Notes: generated from the letters alone by a model not told the origin. A DNA stretch of 64,000 bases from 66-474 sp035688305 (GCA_035688305.1 DASSNC010000013.1:7807-71806), one strand, 5' to 3'; shown: positions 24,959 to 33,930, counted from the first letter of the stretch. A program made the numbers and translations.

Positions 24959-25525
24959 ATGCATCCATCCACACACCAGGTTCCCGCGACGCATCCCGCC
25001 TGGTTGCCTGCGCTGCTCGCTTCCAACCATCGCCATGCCGACGCCGACGCGCGCATCGCACTGGCGATTGAACTGGCCAGACTGAACGTCGCGCATGCCA
25101 CCGGTGGTCCATTCGGTGCAGCGGTATTCGACGACTCGGGGACGCTGGTTGCCGCAGGCGTCAATCGTGTGGAGGCGTTGCAATCGTCATTGGCACACGC
25201 GGAAATCGTGGCACTGGTCGGTGCACAAGAGAAGCTCGGACGGGCACGCCTGAACGACGATGGCCGTCGCTATACCCTCGCGACCAGCGCGCAACCGTGC
25301 TGCCAGTGCTACGGCGCGATCGTGTGGGCGGGCATCGACGAACTCCTGATCGGCGCGCGCTCGGAAGATACCGAGTCGCTGGCGGGATTCGATGAAGGTC
25401 CGCTGCCGCAAGACTGGGTCGCAGAACTCGAACATCGCGGCATTCGCGTGGTCCGTGACCTGCGGCGCGAAGCCGCGCGGGAGGTGCTCACGGCCTACGC
25501 GAAAACGGGTGGCAGGCGGTATTGA
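24959..25525 (+). CDS. cytidine/guanine deaminase-type nucleoside deaminase
   Basis: 188 aa. The CMP/dCMP deaminase zinc motifs are HAEIVAL (His plus proton-shuttling Glu) and PCCQCYGAIVWAGI (the PCxxC motif). Flanking GGPFGAAVFDDSGTLVAAG and FDEGPLPQDW resemble guanine-deaminase-like and tRNA-deaminase-like proteins. The N-terminal 25 residues are extra. The true substrate (guanine, another base, or a nucleotide) cannot be told. It is separate from the stress genes by about 100 bp. Confidence 0.8.
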   Translation: MHPSTHQVPATHPAWLPALLASNHRHADADARIALAIELARLNVAHATGGPFGAAVFDDSGTLVAAGVNRVEALQSSLAHAEIVALVGAQEKLGRARLNDDGRRYTLATSAQPCCQCYGAIVWAGIDELLIGARSEDTESLAGFDEGPLPQDWVAELEHRGIRVVRDLRREAAREVLTAYAKTGGRRY

Positions 25526-25614
25526 CGCAGGTCAATATTGAACCCGGTCGTTTCGCGTGCCCGTACGCGACCGGCTATGCTTGCGGGTAATCCGTCTTGT
25601 CCCGCCGCCCATCC

Positions 25615-26316
25615 ATGAGTCGTTTGCGCGCCTTCGTGCCCTTGCTGATCCTCGTCGCGATCGGCATCGCGGTGGGCGCGAGCGGCGTGCTGCAAAACCT
25701 CACTCCCAGCCACATCCTGGTCGAGCAAGCCAGTTGGGCGCGCAGCATCGCGGAACACCCGTGGCTTGCCTACGGCATCTTCGTCCTGGTGCTCACGTTG
25801 TCGGTCGCGACCGCAATGCCGGGGCCGCTTTTCATCATCATCGCCGGCGGCATGTTGTTCGGGATGGGCAAGGCAATCGGCTTGTCGCTGGCCGGCGAAA
25901 TCCTGGGTTCGTTGCTGTTGTTCTACGCGGCGCGCCACGCCTTCGGCGGCGGCAAGCGCCCCCCGCCCAAATTCGTCGAAAGCGTGCGCCAGGGCTACCA
26001 GCGCAACCCCGTTTCCTACACGTTTTTCCTGCGTTTCGTGCCGTTGTTTCCGTTCGGTGGCGTGACCGTGGCCCTGGCGTGGCTGCGCTGCCCGGTGTGG
26101 TTGTTCACGCTCGCCACCGCGCTCGGTGGACTGGTGATGCTGGTGTTCGAGACCGCGATCGGTGCGGGCGTCGGCCAATCGATCGCCGCCGGCAAGGGCG
26201 TGACGCCGCACCTCATCCTCGAACCGCACATCTGGTTGCCGCTGCTTGGCCTGGCGCTGCTGGCCCTGGTTCCGGTGCTGCTGCAGAAGCTCCGTTCAAC
26301 CGCATCCGCCGACTGA
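25615..26316 (+). CDS. TVP38/TMEM64 (VTT domain) membrane protein
   Basis: 233 aa from ATG 25615 (an in-frame TTG lies at 25597). About six hydrophobic segments; the VTT/SNARE-associated core is visible as MPGPLFIIIAGGMLFG, then YTFFLRFVPLFPFGGVTVALA. Members of the DedA/VTT superfamily are lipid-scramblase-like or transport proteins; the bacterial TVP38 group has no settled function. It reads toward the POT transporter gene 73 bp further on. Confidence 0.8.
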   Translation: MSRLRAFVPLLILVAIGIAVGASGVLQNLTPSHILVEQASWARSIAEHPWLAYGIFVLVLTLSVATAMPGPLFIIIAGGMLFGMGKAIGLSLAGEILGSLLLFYAARHAFGGGKRPPPKFVESVRQGYQRNPVSYTFFLRFVPLFPFGGVTVALAWLRCPVWLFTLATALGGLVMLVFETAIGAGVGQSIAAGKGVTPHLILEPHIWLPLLGLALLALVPVLLQKLRSTASAD

Positions 26317-26389
26317 GCGCACGCTTCCGCTGCACGCCTCTCCGTGAGGCACTAGGCTTGGCTGCACGCCCCCGTTGTTGCACCCGACG

Positions 26390-27964
26390 ATGACGATGAC
26401 GACGACTGCCGCCACCGCACCCGAATCCCCGCAACCGCACGCGCCGCTGCCGCGGCAAATCCCGTACATCATCGCCACCGAGGGTTGCGAGCGCTTCAGT
26501 TTCTACGGCATGCGCAACATCCTGACGCCATTCCTGGTGTCGACGTTGCTGTTGTACCTGCCACTCGGCGAACGCGGACTCGCGGCCAAGGATGTCTTCC
26601 ACACCTTCGTGATCGGGGTGTATTTCTTCCCGCTGCTGGGCGGCTGGATCGCCGACCGCTTCTGGGGCAAGTACCACACGGTCCTGTGGCTGTCGGTCGT
26701 GTACGTGGCCGGCCACGCGTGCCTGGCCTTGTTCGACGACAACCGCACCGGGTTCTACACGGGCCTGTTCCTGATCGCGCTCGGCTCGGGCGGCATCAAG
26801 CCGCTGGTCTCGGCCTTCGTCGGCGACCAATTCGACTCGACCAACAAGCACCGCGCGAAGCTGGTGTACGACGCCTTCTACTGGATCATCAACTTCGGCT
26901 CGTTCTTCGCCTCGTTGCTGATGCCGATCTTCCTGCGTGACTTCGGCCCCGCCATCGCCTTCGGGATTCCCGGTGCGTTGATGGCAATCGCGTTGTGGGT
27001 GTTCTGGCTGGGGCGCAAGCGCTACGTGCGCTTGCCGCCGACGCCCAGCAATCCGCACTCGCTGTTGCGGGTCGCGCGCACGGCATTGCTGGCGCGCGCA
27101 ACGGGGCAATCCCGGCCGGGACTGTGGATCGCCGGCTTCGGCGCCGTGCTCGCATTGGCGTCGCTGGTGGCGATTCCTCAGCTCGGCTTCGTGATCGGCG
27201 CCTGCCTTGCGCTCGGCGCCGTGCTGGTTTTCGGCGGCATCGGCACCGCACTGCAACTTGAACGCGCCCGCGGCGTGCACCCCGACGAGGCGATCGGAGG
27301 CGTACGCGGCGTGTTACGGGTGCTGGTGGTGTTCGCGCTGGTCACGCCGTTCTGGTCGTTGTTCGACCAGAAGGCCTCGACCTGGGTGTTGCAGGGCGCC
27401 GAGATGACCAAGCCTGCGTGGTTCCATGAAGCGCAGATGCAGGCGCTGAACCCGCTGCTGGTGCTGATCCTGATTCCGTTCAACAACGCCGTGCTGTTTC
27501 CACTGATGCGCCGGCTTGGCATCGAACCCACCGCCTTGCGCCGGATGGGCACCGGCATCGCGCTGGCGGCGCTGGCGTGGGTCGCGGCCGGCGCGTTGCA
27601 GCTGGCGCTCGACGGCGGCGATGCCGTATCGATTGCGTGGCAGATCCTGCCCTACGCGCTGCTGACGCTCGGCGAAGTGCTGGTATCTGCGACCGGCCTC
27701 GAGTTCGCCTACAGCCAGGCGCCGCCTTCGATGAAGGGCGCGATCATGAGTTTCTGGATGCTGGCCGTCACCTTCGGCAACCTGTGGGTACTGGTCGCCG
27801 ATGCCGGCGTGCGCAACAACGCGGTCACGGGCTGGATCGCCGCGAGTGGCTTCAGCGAGAACGCCTTCCTGATGTTCTTCTTCGCCGCTTTCGCGGCAGT
27901 GGCCGCGCTGGCATTTGCACTGTATGCGCGCCGCTATCCGATGCAGGATTACTACCGCGCGTGA
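26390..27964 (+). CDS. POT/PTR family proton-dependent oligopeptide transporter
   Basis: 524 aa, with further in-frame starts at TTG 26375 and ATG 26396. The family signature ATEGCERFSFYGMRNILTPF is complete (the ExxERF-type proton-coupling motif on helix 1), and YDAFYWIINFGSFFASLL is the second POT motif. About 12-14 membrane helices. It imports di- and tripeptides with protons. The stop codon (27962-27964) directly touches the tRNA-Lys fragment at 27965, so the 3' end of this gene borders an integration junction. Confidence 0.93.
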   Translation: MTMTTTAATAPESPQPHAPLPRQIPYIIATEGCERFSFYGMRNILTPFLVSTLLLYLPLGERGLAAKDVFHTFVIGVYFFPLLGGWIADRFWGKYHTVLWLSVVYVAGHACLALFDDNRTGFYTGLFLIALGSGGIKPLVSAFVGDQFDSTNKHRAKLVYDAFYWIINFGSFFASLLMPIFLRDFGPAIAFGIPGALMAIALWVFWLGRKRYVRLPPTPSNPHSLLRVARTALLARATGQSRPGLWIAGFGAVLALASLVAIPQLGFVIGACLALGAVLVFGGIGTALQLERARGVHPDEAIGGVRGVLRVLVVFALVTPFWSLFDQKASTWVLQGAEMTKPAWFHEAQMQALNPLLVLILIPFNNAVLFPLMRRLGIEPTALRRMGTGIALAALAWVAAGALQLALDGGDAVSIAWQILPYALLTLGEVLVSATGLEFAYSQAPPSMKGAIMSFWMLAVTFGNLWVLVADAGVRNNAVTGWIAASGFSENAFLMFFFAAFAAVAALAFALYARRYPMQDYYRA

Positions 27965-28004
27965 TTGGTGGGCCGTGATGGGATCGAACCATCGACCAAT
28001 GGAT
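27965..28004 (-). repeat. Duplicate 3' part of tRNA-Lys: attachment-site copy
   Basis: These 40 bp are identical to 28934-28973, which is the 3' end of the intact tRNA-Lys gene: from the CCA end through acceptor, T arm and variable loop to the anticodon stem. The match stops abruptly at 28005. A duplicated tRNA 3' end is the classical trace of site-specific integration. No anticodon loop or D arm is left, so this copy cannot be a tRNA. Confidence 0.9.
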
Positions 28005-28147
28005 CAAACGATTGCCGCCGAATCAATAACTTGTTGACGGGCAAGTAAATCCATTACTGGCGCACGTTAGCCGTTATTTCCTTGGTTTCAGTGGCTCGTG
28101 CTGGGTGAGCGCATCCACCGACAACTGACAGGTGTGTCGTTTCGGCG

Positions 28148-28440
28148 TCACTGTTTCGGGAGCGAATTGGGCCACTGCAGCGCCCCATGCAAGACCCGCA
28201 GGACGCGCACCGTGTCGCTCTGGATGCGGTACGCCGCGATGTACGGCGTACGCTCGATGACCAGCTCGCGTGTACCTTCAACGCGGCCAGGCCGACCACT
28301 CACTGGAAACTGCAGCAGACCTTCCACACGAGCGTGATGCGTTCGTCGATATCGATCGCGGCTTGTGGGTTGTCCTGCCCGATGTACTCGAAGATCGCTT
28401 CGCGGTCCTCAATCGCCGACAGCGACCATTCGAGTCTCAC
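28148..28440 (-). pseudogene. ParE/RelE-family toxin, frameshifted
   Basis: A GTG at 28440 overlaps the antitoxin stop (GTGA). The first frame gives VRLEWSLSAIEDREAIFEYI and continues to DERITL, then a stop. In the +1-shifted frame the protein resumes EGLLQFPVSGRPGRVEGTRE, TPYIAAYRIQSDTVRVLRVL and HGALQWPNSLPKQ, followed by a stop. Both halves together match the full ParE/RelE toxin (about 97 aa). The total, 293 nt, is one base short of a multiple of three, so a single-base loss near 28325-28332 explains the break. Either the toxin is dead or the read contains an error. Confidence 0.8.
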
Positions 28441-28745
28441 GCGTGCCCTTTGTGGATGCGACGTTTGGTCGCTGCTCGACGTTTGGCAAAGCGCGCCTCC
28501 ACGTCGGGGTGTGGGACCGCAGGCCGGGTGTCGGCCAACGCCTCGCGCACCTTGTCCCCAAACCAGGCGTCATGCACGGCGGGATCGACCGCAAACCCCG
28601 GCGGCAACTCGCCCTCGTTGGCGACCCGCGTCAGCAGCATGCGCACCGCATCGGAGACCGTCAGGCCCATATTGCCGAGCACGGCGGCAGCGCGGTCTTT
28701 CAAGTCGGCATCGATGCGTGTCTGGATCAGTGCATTGGCAGGCAT
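28437..28745 (-). CDS. RelB/DinJ-family antitoxin
   Basis: 102 aa from ATG 28745, preceded by CGGAGA at good spacing. The N-terminal ribbon-helix-helix reads ALIQTRIDADLKDRAAAVLG, then MGLTVSDAVRMLLTRVANEG, the DinJ/RelB signature. The C-terminal half (PHPDVEARFAKRRAATKRR) would wrap the toxin. It would bind and neutralise the toxin encoded directly downstream and repress its own promoter. It is intact while its toxin is frameshifted. Confidence 0.85.
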   Translation of the reverse strand: MPANALIQTRIDADLKDRAAAVLGNMGLTVSDAVRMLLTRVANEGELPPGFAVDPAVHDAWFGDKVREALADTRPAVPHPDVEARFAKRRAATKRRIHKGHA

Positions 28746-28776
28746 GGTTCGTCTCCGATTCGTTCGTGGCCGTTCC

Positions 28777-28793
28777 ATTGTACTGCATTTGCA
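28777..28793 (-). promoter_or_regulatory. Candidate -10 box and palindromic operator of the antitoxin gene
   Basis: On the minus strand the palindrome TGCAAATGCA (28793-28784) is followed by TACAAT (28782-28777), a five-of-six -10 match, about 30 bp before the ATG. No good -35 box is visible at 16-18 bp. Ribbon-helix-helix antitoxins commonly bind such palindromes over their own promoter. Confidence 0.4.
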
Positions 28794-28893
28794 TGACACA
28801 ACCCGAGGAGCCGGCCAAGACCGGAAAAATTCCGAAGGAGCACCCGCTTCCCGTACGGCACTTTTTCGCGTAATCACACGCCGGAGCACAGCC

Positions 28894-28926
28894 AAAGAAA
28901 AACCCGCACGGCGTACACCATGCGGG
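28894..28926 (-). terminator. Rho-independent terminator downstream of tRNA-Lys
   Basis: In the tRNA-Lys reading direction, a 9-bp stem CCCGCATGG / CCGTGCGGG with a 6-nt loop is followed by TTTTTCTTT. It starts 9 bp past the CCA end. This is the clearest terminator in the window, and it lies on the element side of the att repeat. Confidence 0.85.
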
Positions 28927-28934
28927 CCCCGTGT

Positions 28935-29009
28935 TGGTGGGCCGTGATGGGATCGAACCATCGACCAATGGATTAAAAGTCCACTGCTCTACCGCTGAGC
29001 TAACGGCCC
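28935..29009 (-). tRNA. tRNA-Lys (anticodon TTT)
   Basis: 75 nt including an encoded CCA end. The acceptor stem is GGGCCGT paired with ACGGCCC; the D arm has TAGCTCAGCGGTAGAGCA, the anticodon loop is CTTTTAA (anticodon TTT, Lys), and the T arm is GGTTCGATCC. All four arms fold. Its 3' 39 bases are duplicated at 27965-28004, showing use as an integration site. Confidence 0.97.
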
Positions 29010-29140
29010 CGCTTCAATCAATACCGCATCGCGCGCAGCGCGCTTGCGATCAACATTCCCCTCTCGTGCCACCGGAAGCCACGCCACGCAGGGCGCGATC
29101 ACGCCGGCAACGCGCATCGCAAGCCGCGCATTCTAACGTG

Positions 29141-29848
29141 TCACGCGCCTGGAACGTAATGAGTCGGATCGCCAACGCCCGCATCGGCGAAACCCCGCGC
29201 ACGCAGGACGCAGGCGTCACAGTGCCCGCAGGCACGCCCGTCGGCATCGGCACGGTAGCAGGAAACGGTTGCCGAGAAGTCCACGCCGAGCCGGACACCT
29301 GCGCGCACGATGTCGGCCTTGCGCATGTGGATCAGCGGCGCTTGCACGCGCAGCCCCTTGCCCTCGACACCGGCCTTGGTGGCGAGATTGGCGAGGGTTT
29401 CGAATGCCGCGATGAACGCGGGGCGGCAGTCGGGATAGCCGGAATAATCGACGGCATTGACCCCACAGAACAAATTCCGCGCATCCAGGGTCTCGGCCCA
29501 GCCGAGCGCAATGGCCAGCATGATGGTGTTGCGCGCGGGTACGTAGGTGACGGGAATGTCAGACTCACCGTGCGTGTCGACATACTCGGGCACGGCGATG
29601 TCGGCGGTCAAGGCGGAGCCGCCGATGCTGCGCAGGTCCACCCGTACGGTCTTGTGCTCGATCGCGCCCACCATCTTCGCGACGCGCCCGGCGGCCGCAA
29701 GTTCGGATGCATGCCGTTGGCCGTAATCCACCGACAACGCATGGCAAGTAAAGCCTTGCTCGCGCGCAATCGCGAGCGTCACCGCGGAATCCATTCCGCC
29801 GGAAACGAGCACGACCGCGTGCCGTACATCAGGACCATGGGGCGTCAT
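29141..29848 (-). CDS. queC: 7-cyano-7-deazaguanine synthase
   Basis: 235 aa. The ATP-pyrophosphatase P-loop is VVLVSGGMDSAVTLAIA, followed by HALSVDYGQRHASEL. TYVPARNTIMLAIALG and NAVDYSGYPDCRPAF are QueC-specific. The C-terminal zinc site is CYRADADGRACGHCDAC (four Cys). It converts 7-carboxy-7-deazaguanine to preQ0 in queuosine synthesis. It lies 7 bp after cpoB, the end of the tol-pal operon, an arrangement common in proteobacteria. No preQ1 riboswitch is visible. Confidence 0.97.
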   Translation of the reverse strand: MTPHGPDVRHAVVLVSGGMDSAVTLAIAREQGFTCHALSVDYGQRHASELAAAGRVAKMVGAIEHKTVRVDLRSIGGSALTADIAVPEYVDTHGESDIPVTYVPARNTIMLAIALGWAETLDARNLFCGVNAVDYSGYPDCRPAFIAAFETLANLATKAGVEGKGLRVQAPLIHMRKADIVRAGVRLGVDFSATVSCYRADADGRACGHCDACVLRARGFADAGVGDPTHYVPGA

Positions 29849-29855
29849 CGGCGCC

Positions 29856-30653
29856 TCACTGCGCGCTGTTGGCTACCGGGAGATCCCGCAGTTTCGCACG
29901 CGCGCGCTGTTCCAGCGAGGTGCCCGGATACGACTTGATGACGGCCTGCAGGGTCACGCGTGCCGCGCCGTATTCCTTCAAACCGATCTGGCATTCGGCG
30001 ATGCGCAGCTCAGCCTCTGGCGCCTTGTCACTTTGCGGGTACTTCTGCAACAACGTCTGGAACGCGGCCAGTGCGACCTTGTAGTTCTGGGTAACCGAAT
30101 ACGAGCCACCGAGCCAGTAATACGCATTGGGAACCAGTGGACTCTGCGGATACTTGTCGATGAAGGCGCGAAACGCGCGCGCGGATTCGACGTAGTTGTC
30201 CGCCCGCAACGCCTTGAATGCGGCCGCATAGTCGTTTTGCGCGGCCGCGGTTTCGGCTGCCGTCATCGGGACCGCTGCGGGTGCCGAGGCGGGTGCTGCG
30301 GAGTCGGCGGTTGCCGGTGACTGCGCCGTGGCCGAACTGGCGGGCGCCGCGTGCTCCAGCTTCGCGAGCCGCGCTGCGAGTGCATCAGCGCGATCCTTGT
30401 CCGCCTGCTGGACTTGTTGCAGTTGGTGCTGCAGGACTTCGATCTGGCCCTGCATTTGTTGCAATTGCGATTGCAGCGACTGGATCCGGTTGAACAGCAC
30501 GAGGCTGTTTGACGGCGGCGCAGGCGCCGCATCCTGTGCGCGTGCCAGGCCCGGAGCGAGACCGACAACGATCATGGCCGCCGAAGCGGCCATGATCATC
30601 GCGACCTTGCGTGGCAGGCGTCGCCCGCGCGAAGTCACCGTCACACCTGTCAC
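29856..30653 (-). CDS. cpoB: cell division coordinator CpoB (YbgF)
   Basis: 265 aa from GTG 30653, which overlaps the pal stop (GTGA); GTG 30644 and 30638 are alternatives. Signal peptide to ARA, then a coiled coil of Gln/Leu heptads (residues about 55-110), an Ala/Pro linker, and a C-terminal TPR domain (ALRADNYVESARAFRAFIDK, YWLGGSYSVTQNYKVALAAF). CpoB links outer-membrane constriction by Tol-Pal with peptidoglycan synthesis by PBP1B at the septum. It is the last gene of the tol-pal group. Confidence 0.92.
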   Translation of the reverse strand: MTGVTVTSRGRRLPRKVAMIMAASAAMIVVGLAPGLARAQDAAPAPPSNSLVLFNRIQSLQSQLQQMQGQIEVLQHQLQQVQQADKDRADALAARLAKLEHAAPASSATAQSPATADSAAPASAPAAVPMTAAETAAAQNDYAAAFKALRADNYVESARAFRAFIDKYPQSPLVPNAYYWLGGSYSVTQNYKVALAAFQTLLQKYPQSDKAPEAELRIAECQIGLKEYGAARVTLQAVIKSYPGTSLEQRARAKLRDLPVANSAQ

Positions 30654-31153
30654 TCGACGGTGTACGAGATGTTGACGCGGCGGTTCTGGTGCCAGCAACC
30701 CTCGTTGTGCTCGCGGCAAACCGGGCGCTCTTCACCGTAGCTGACCACCTTGATCTGGTCGGCCGAGGCACCGGCGGCTTCCAGCGCGCTGGCGACGGCA
30801 TTGCCGCGGCGCTCGCCGAGGCCGAGGTTGTACTCGCGGGTACCACGCTCGTCGGTGTTGCCTTCCAGCGTCATGCGGGCCATCGGACGGTCACGCAGGT
30901 ACTTGGCGTGGCAGGCGATGATCGCATCGAAACCCGGCTTGATTTCGCTCTTGTCGAAATCGAAGTAGATCACGCGGGTACGCAGGCACTCGTTGGTCTG
31001 CAGGTCGGCGGGCGTGAAAACACCGCTGGTCTGCACGACCGCAGGAGCCGGCGCCGGCTCGACGGGGGCTGGCTTGACTTCCTGCTTCTTGGCGCAGGCA
31101 GCGGCGGCCAGGCAAAACAGTGCAACTATGGAGACGCGAACAGTTGCGTTCAT
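30650..31153 (-). CDS. pal: peptidoglycan-associated lipoprotein Pal
   Basis: 167 aa from ATG 31153, with AAGGA upstream. A lipoprotein signal ends in AAAAC (lipidated Cys near 20), then a Pro/Ala linker and an OmpA-like domain: VIYFDFDKSEIKPGF, then MTLEGNTDERGTREYNLGLG and HQNRRVNISY. This domain binds diaminopimelate in peptidoglycan and TolB. Pal ties the outer membrane to the wall. A longer open start at 31207 has no signal-peptide logic. Confidence 0.96.
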   Translation of the reverse strand: MNATVRVSIVALFCLAAAACAKKQEVKPAPVEPAPAPAVVQTSGVFTPADLQTNECLRTRVIYFDFDKSEIKPGFDAIIACHAKYLRDRPMARMTLEGNTDERGTREYNLGLGERRGNAVASALEAAGASADQIKVVSYGEERPVCREHNEGCWHQNRRVNISYTVE

Positions 31154-31230
31154 GGCGAAACGTTCCTTCTTTTGTGCGTGAGGGTGGGTGTGCAACGGTT
31201 TATTCAATCAGGCTGATGGTCAATGCGGCG

Positions 31231-32562
31231 TCAAGGGCTCCGGTACGGCCCCCAGGCGGGTTCGCGGACATCGCCATCGCTCAGCACCAGCCGTTGGCGC
31301 ACCCGCCCGTCTGCCGACGCTGCGTACAGGACGCCGCGAGGGCCTTCAGTGGCTGCGTAAAGGAGCATGCTGGCGTTGGGTGCCCAGCTTGGAGATTCGT
31401 CGAGATTCCCTGGGGAAACGAAGTGCTCCTGACCGCCGAGAGCGCGGTTCATCACTGCAATACGATACACGTTTCCATTGCCCTGCACCATTGCCAGTTG
31501 CTTGCCGTCGAAGCTGACCGATACGTCGGCGTTGTACTGGCCCTGGAAAGTCAGGCGTTGCGGCGCGCCGCCTGTGGCTGGAATTTCATACAGTTGCGGC
31601 TTGCCGGAGCGGTCCGAGGTGAAAACGACACTCTGGCCGTCCGGCATCCATGAGGGCTCGGTGTCGATCGCCAGATTGTGGGTCAGCCGGGTGAGTGCGC
31701 CCGTTCCCAGATCGAGCACATAGATCTCGGGGTTGCCCTGGAACGACAGGCTCACCGCGAGTTTCTTGCCGTCCGGCGAGAAACGCGGCGCACCGTTGAT
31801 GCCGGGCCGGTTGGACACCAGCCGGCGCGCACCGGTCGCGACGTTCTGGATGTAGATCGCCGAGTTGCCGCTCTCGAAGGAAACGTAGGCGATTTCGCTG
31901 CCATCCGGCGACCAGGTGGGCGACAACATCGCTTCATGCGAGCGCACCACGGTCTGCGGGTTGTAACCGTCCGAATCGGCGATCACCAGCGAATACTGGG
32001 CCTTGTCGCCGAGGCCCACCATGGTGATGTAGGCGATGCGGGTATCGAACGCACCGCGCGTGCCGGTGATCTTCTGGTAGATCTGGTCGGCGATCTGGTG
32101 CGCGACGCGTCGCAGGTCGCTGCCTTGCTTGGAAACCGGCGCCGACAGGAGTTTTTGCTGTTTGTTGACGTCCCACAATTCGAAGTTGGCGGTGAGTACA
32201 CCGTTGGCGTAGGACGTGCGTCCGACCACGATGTAGTCCTGTTTCAACTGCTTCCAGGTCGCGAACTTGATGTCGGCGCCGGCAGTGGGCGACTGCACGA
32301 TTTCACCGGCCGGCAGGGTACGAAACACGCCGCTGCGATCCAGATCCATGCTGATGATCGCGGCGACGTTGATCGGCGACGGCGGACCGGACCCGTCCTG
32401 CCCGAACGGCACCACCGTGACCGGTATGGCCGACGGCACGCCGTCGACGATCTGCAGGGTCAGGCTCTGCGCCCCTGCCTGCGCCGCGAACAGGGCGGCG
32501 CACGCCGTAAGGAGAAGTCCCAACAGGAGTTTCGGCATTCGCATGGTTGGAAAACCTTTCAT
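31231..32562 (-). CDS. tolB: Tol-Pal system periplasmic protein TolB
   Basis: 443 aa. ATG 32562 overlaps the tolA stop (ATGA); ATG 32544, preceded by GAAAGG, is an equally good start. Signal peptide to AGA/AQS, then the N-terminal domain (about 30-160) and a six-bladed beta-propeller whose blades repeat SPDGKKLAVS, MPDGQSVVFTSDRSGKPQLY and SFDGKQLAMV. TolB bridges TolA and Pal. The signal and both domains are intact. Confidence 0.96.
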   Translation of the reverse strand: MKGFPTMRMPKLLLGLLLTACAALFAAQAGAQSLTLQIVDGVPSAIPVTVVPFGQDGSGPPSPINVAAIISMDLDRSGVFRTLPAGEIVQSPTAGADIKFATWKQLKQDYIVVGRTSYANGVLTANFELWDVNKQQKLLSAPVSKQGSDLRRVAHQIADQIYQKITGTRGAFDTRIAYITMVGLGDKAQYSLVIADSDGYNPQTVVRSHEAMLSPTWSPDGSEIAYVSFESGNSAIYIQNVATGARRLVSNRPGINGAPRFSPDGKKLAVSLSFQGNPEIYVLDLGTGALTRLTHNLAIDTEPSWMPDGQSVVFTSDRSGKPQLYEIPATGGAPQRLTFQGQYNADVSVSFDGKQLAMVQGNGNVYRIAVMNRALGGQEHFVSPGNLDESPSWAPNASMLLYAATEGPRGVLYAASADGRVRQRLVLSDGDVREPAWGPYRSP

Positions 32563-33474
32563 TGTTGCCCGGGAGTGATGAATTTCAGGGTGAGGTCGGG
32601 CACGAATTCTTTTTCGAACCCCTTGTACGGCAGCGGCGCCGCGCGCCGCACGGCCGCTTCGACCGAATCGCGCCCAACCTGGTTCAATGGACAGCTGTCC
32701 AGAACTTTAACGTTCACCACCTGACCACCACGTGTCTGGGTGATTTCCACCGGACAGACCGTTCCGGGTGGAATGTCGAATGGCCGCAACCAGTTCTGCA
32801 CGATGGCGTTGGTCAGCGCCGCGGCGTAGGCATCGGTATTCTTGCCGGCCTGCCCGGTCATTGCCTGTTTGGCGGCCGGCACATTCTGGGCGTGTTGGCT
32901 TGCATCGGATTTTTGCAGGTCCGCCAGTTGCGCGGCGCGTTGTTGTTCCAGGTTGACCCGGCGTTGCTGCGCGGCACTCTGTGCCTTGACCTTCGCCAGC
33001 TCTTTCAGGATGCGTTCGGCTTCCTGTTCCTTCGTGAGTTCGGCCATCCGTTGCTTTTGTTGTTCTTCCTGCGCCTGCTTGGCTTGTTCGGCCTTCTGCT
33101 CGGCAATCTGCGCGATTTTCTCCTGGTCCCTCAGTTGCGGCTGCGGAACCGGTGTCGGCAATACGCGCACGTTGGCGGCCGGCGGCGGCGCCGGTTTGGG
33201 TTCGGCCTTTTGCTCATGCCGTGGCGAGGCCTGGCGCTGGTGGCGCGAGGCCGGCGGTGGCGGCGCACCGGCGGGCCCCACGAGGGTCGCCTCGATCACG
33301 GGTCCCTCGAGCTGCGGCACCATCGGATTGCAGGTGACCGGACGCATCGCCGCGGGCAGGTGCAGCATGTCGGAAAGACGTTCCCAACGCGTGCAGTTGA
33401 GCATCGCCAGCACCAGGAAGCCGACGATCCCGAGGTGCAACAGCGCGGAGAAGACGACCGCGCGTGGTGTGACG

Positions 33475-33488
<14 letters not shown>
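32559..33488 (-). CDS. tolA: TolA, inner-membrane spanning Tol protein
   Basis: 309 aa. One N-terminal membrane helix (about 11-30), a long Gln/Lys/Ala/Glu-rich helical domain (about 120-215; for example IAEQKAEQAKQAQEEQQKQR), and a C-terminal globular domain (DAYAAALTNAIVQNWLRPFD, then VNVKVLDSCPLNQVG) that contacts TolB and Pal. Two Cys in the C-domain could form the conserved disulfide. TolA transmits TolQR energy to the outer membrane. Starts inside tolR (14-bp overlap). Confidence 0.94.

Positions 33489-33930
<442 letters not shown>

Larger units (their letters stand above)
27965..28934. mobile_element. Remnant of a tRNA-Lys-integrated genetic element (0.97 kb)
   Basis: The segment lies between the two 40-bp direct repeats derived from tRNA-Lys. 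It contains a RelB/DinJ-like antitoxin, a frameshifted ParE/RelE-like toxin and no integrase. The part at 28005-28147 is visibly AT-richer than its surroundings and has no recognisable gene. Most likely a genomic island integrated here and has since lost nearly everything, or this is a very small mobilised cassette. The alternative, simple duplication of the tRNA end without integration, seems less likely given the foreign content. Confidence 0.65.

Noticed and set aside
28054..28299. 81-codon minus-strand frame inside the tRNA-Lys element
   Set aside because: It is read in a different frame from the recognisable ParE/RelE toxin half, which explains the same DNA better.
29849..29855. preQ1 riboswitch for queC
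   Set aside because: queC starts only 7 bp after cpoB within an operon; there is no leader that could fold.
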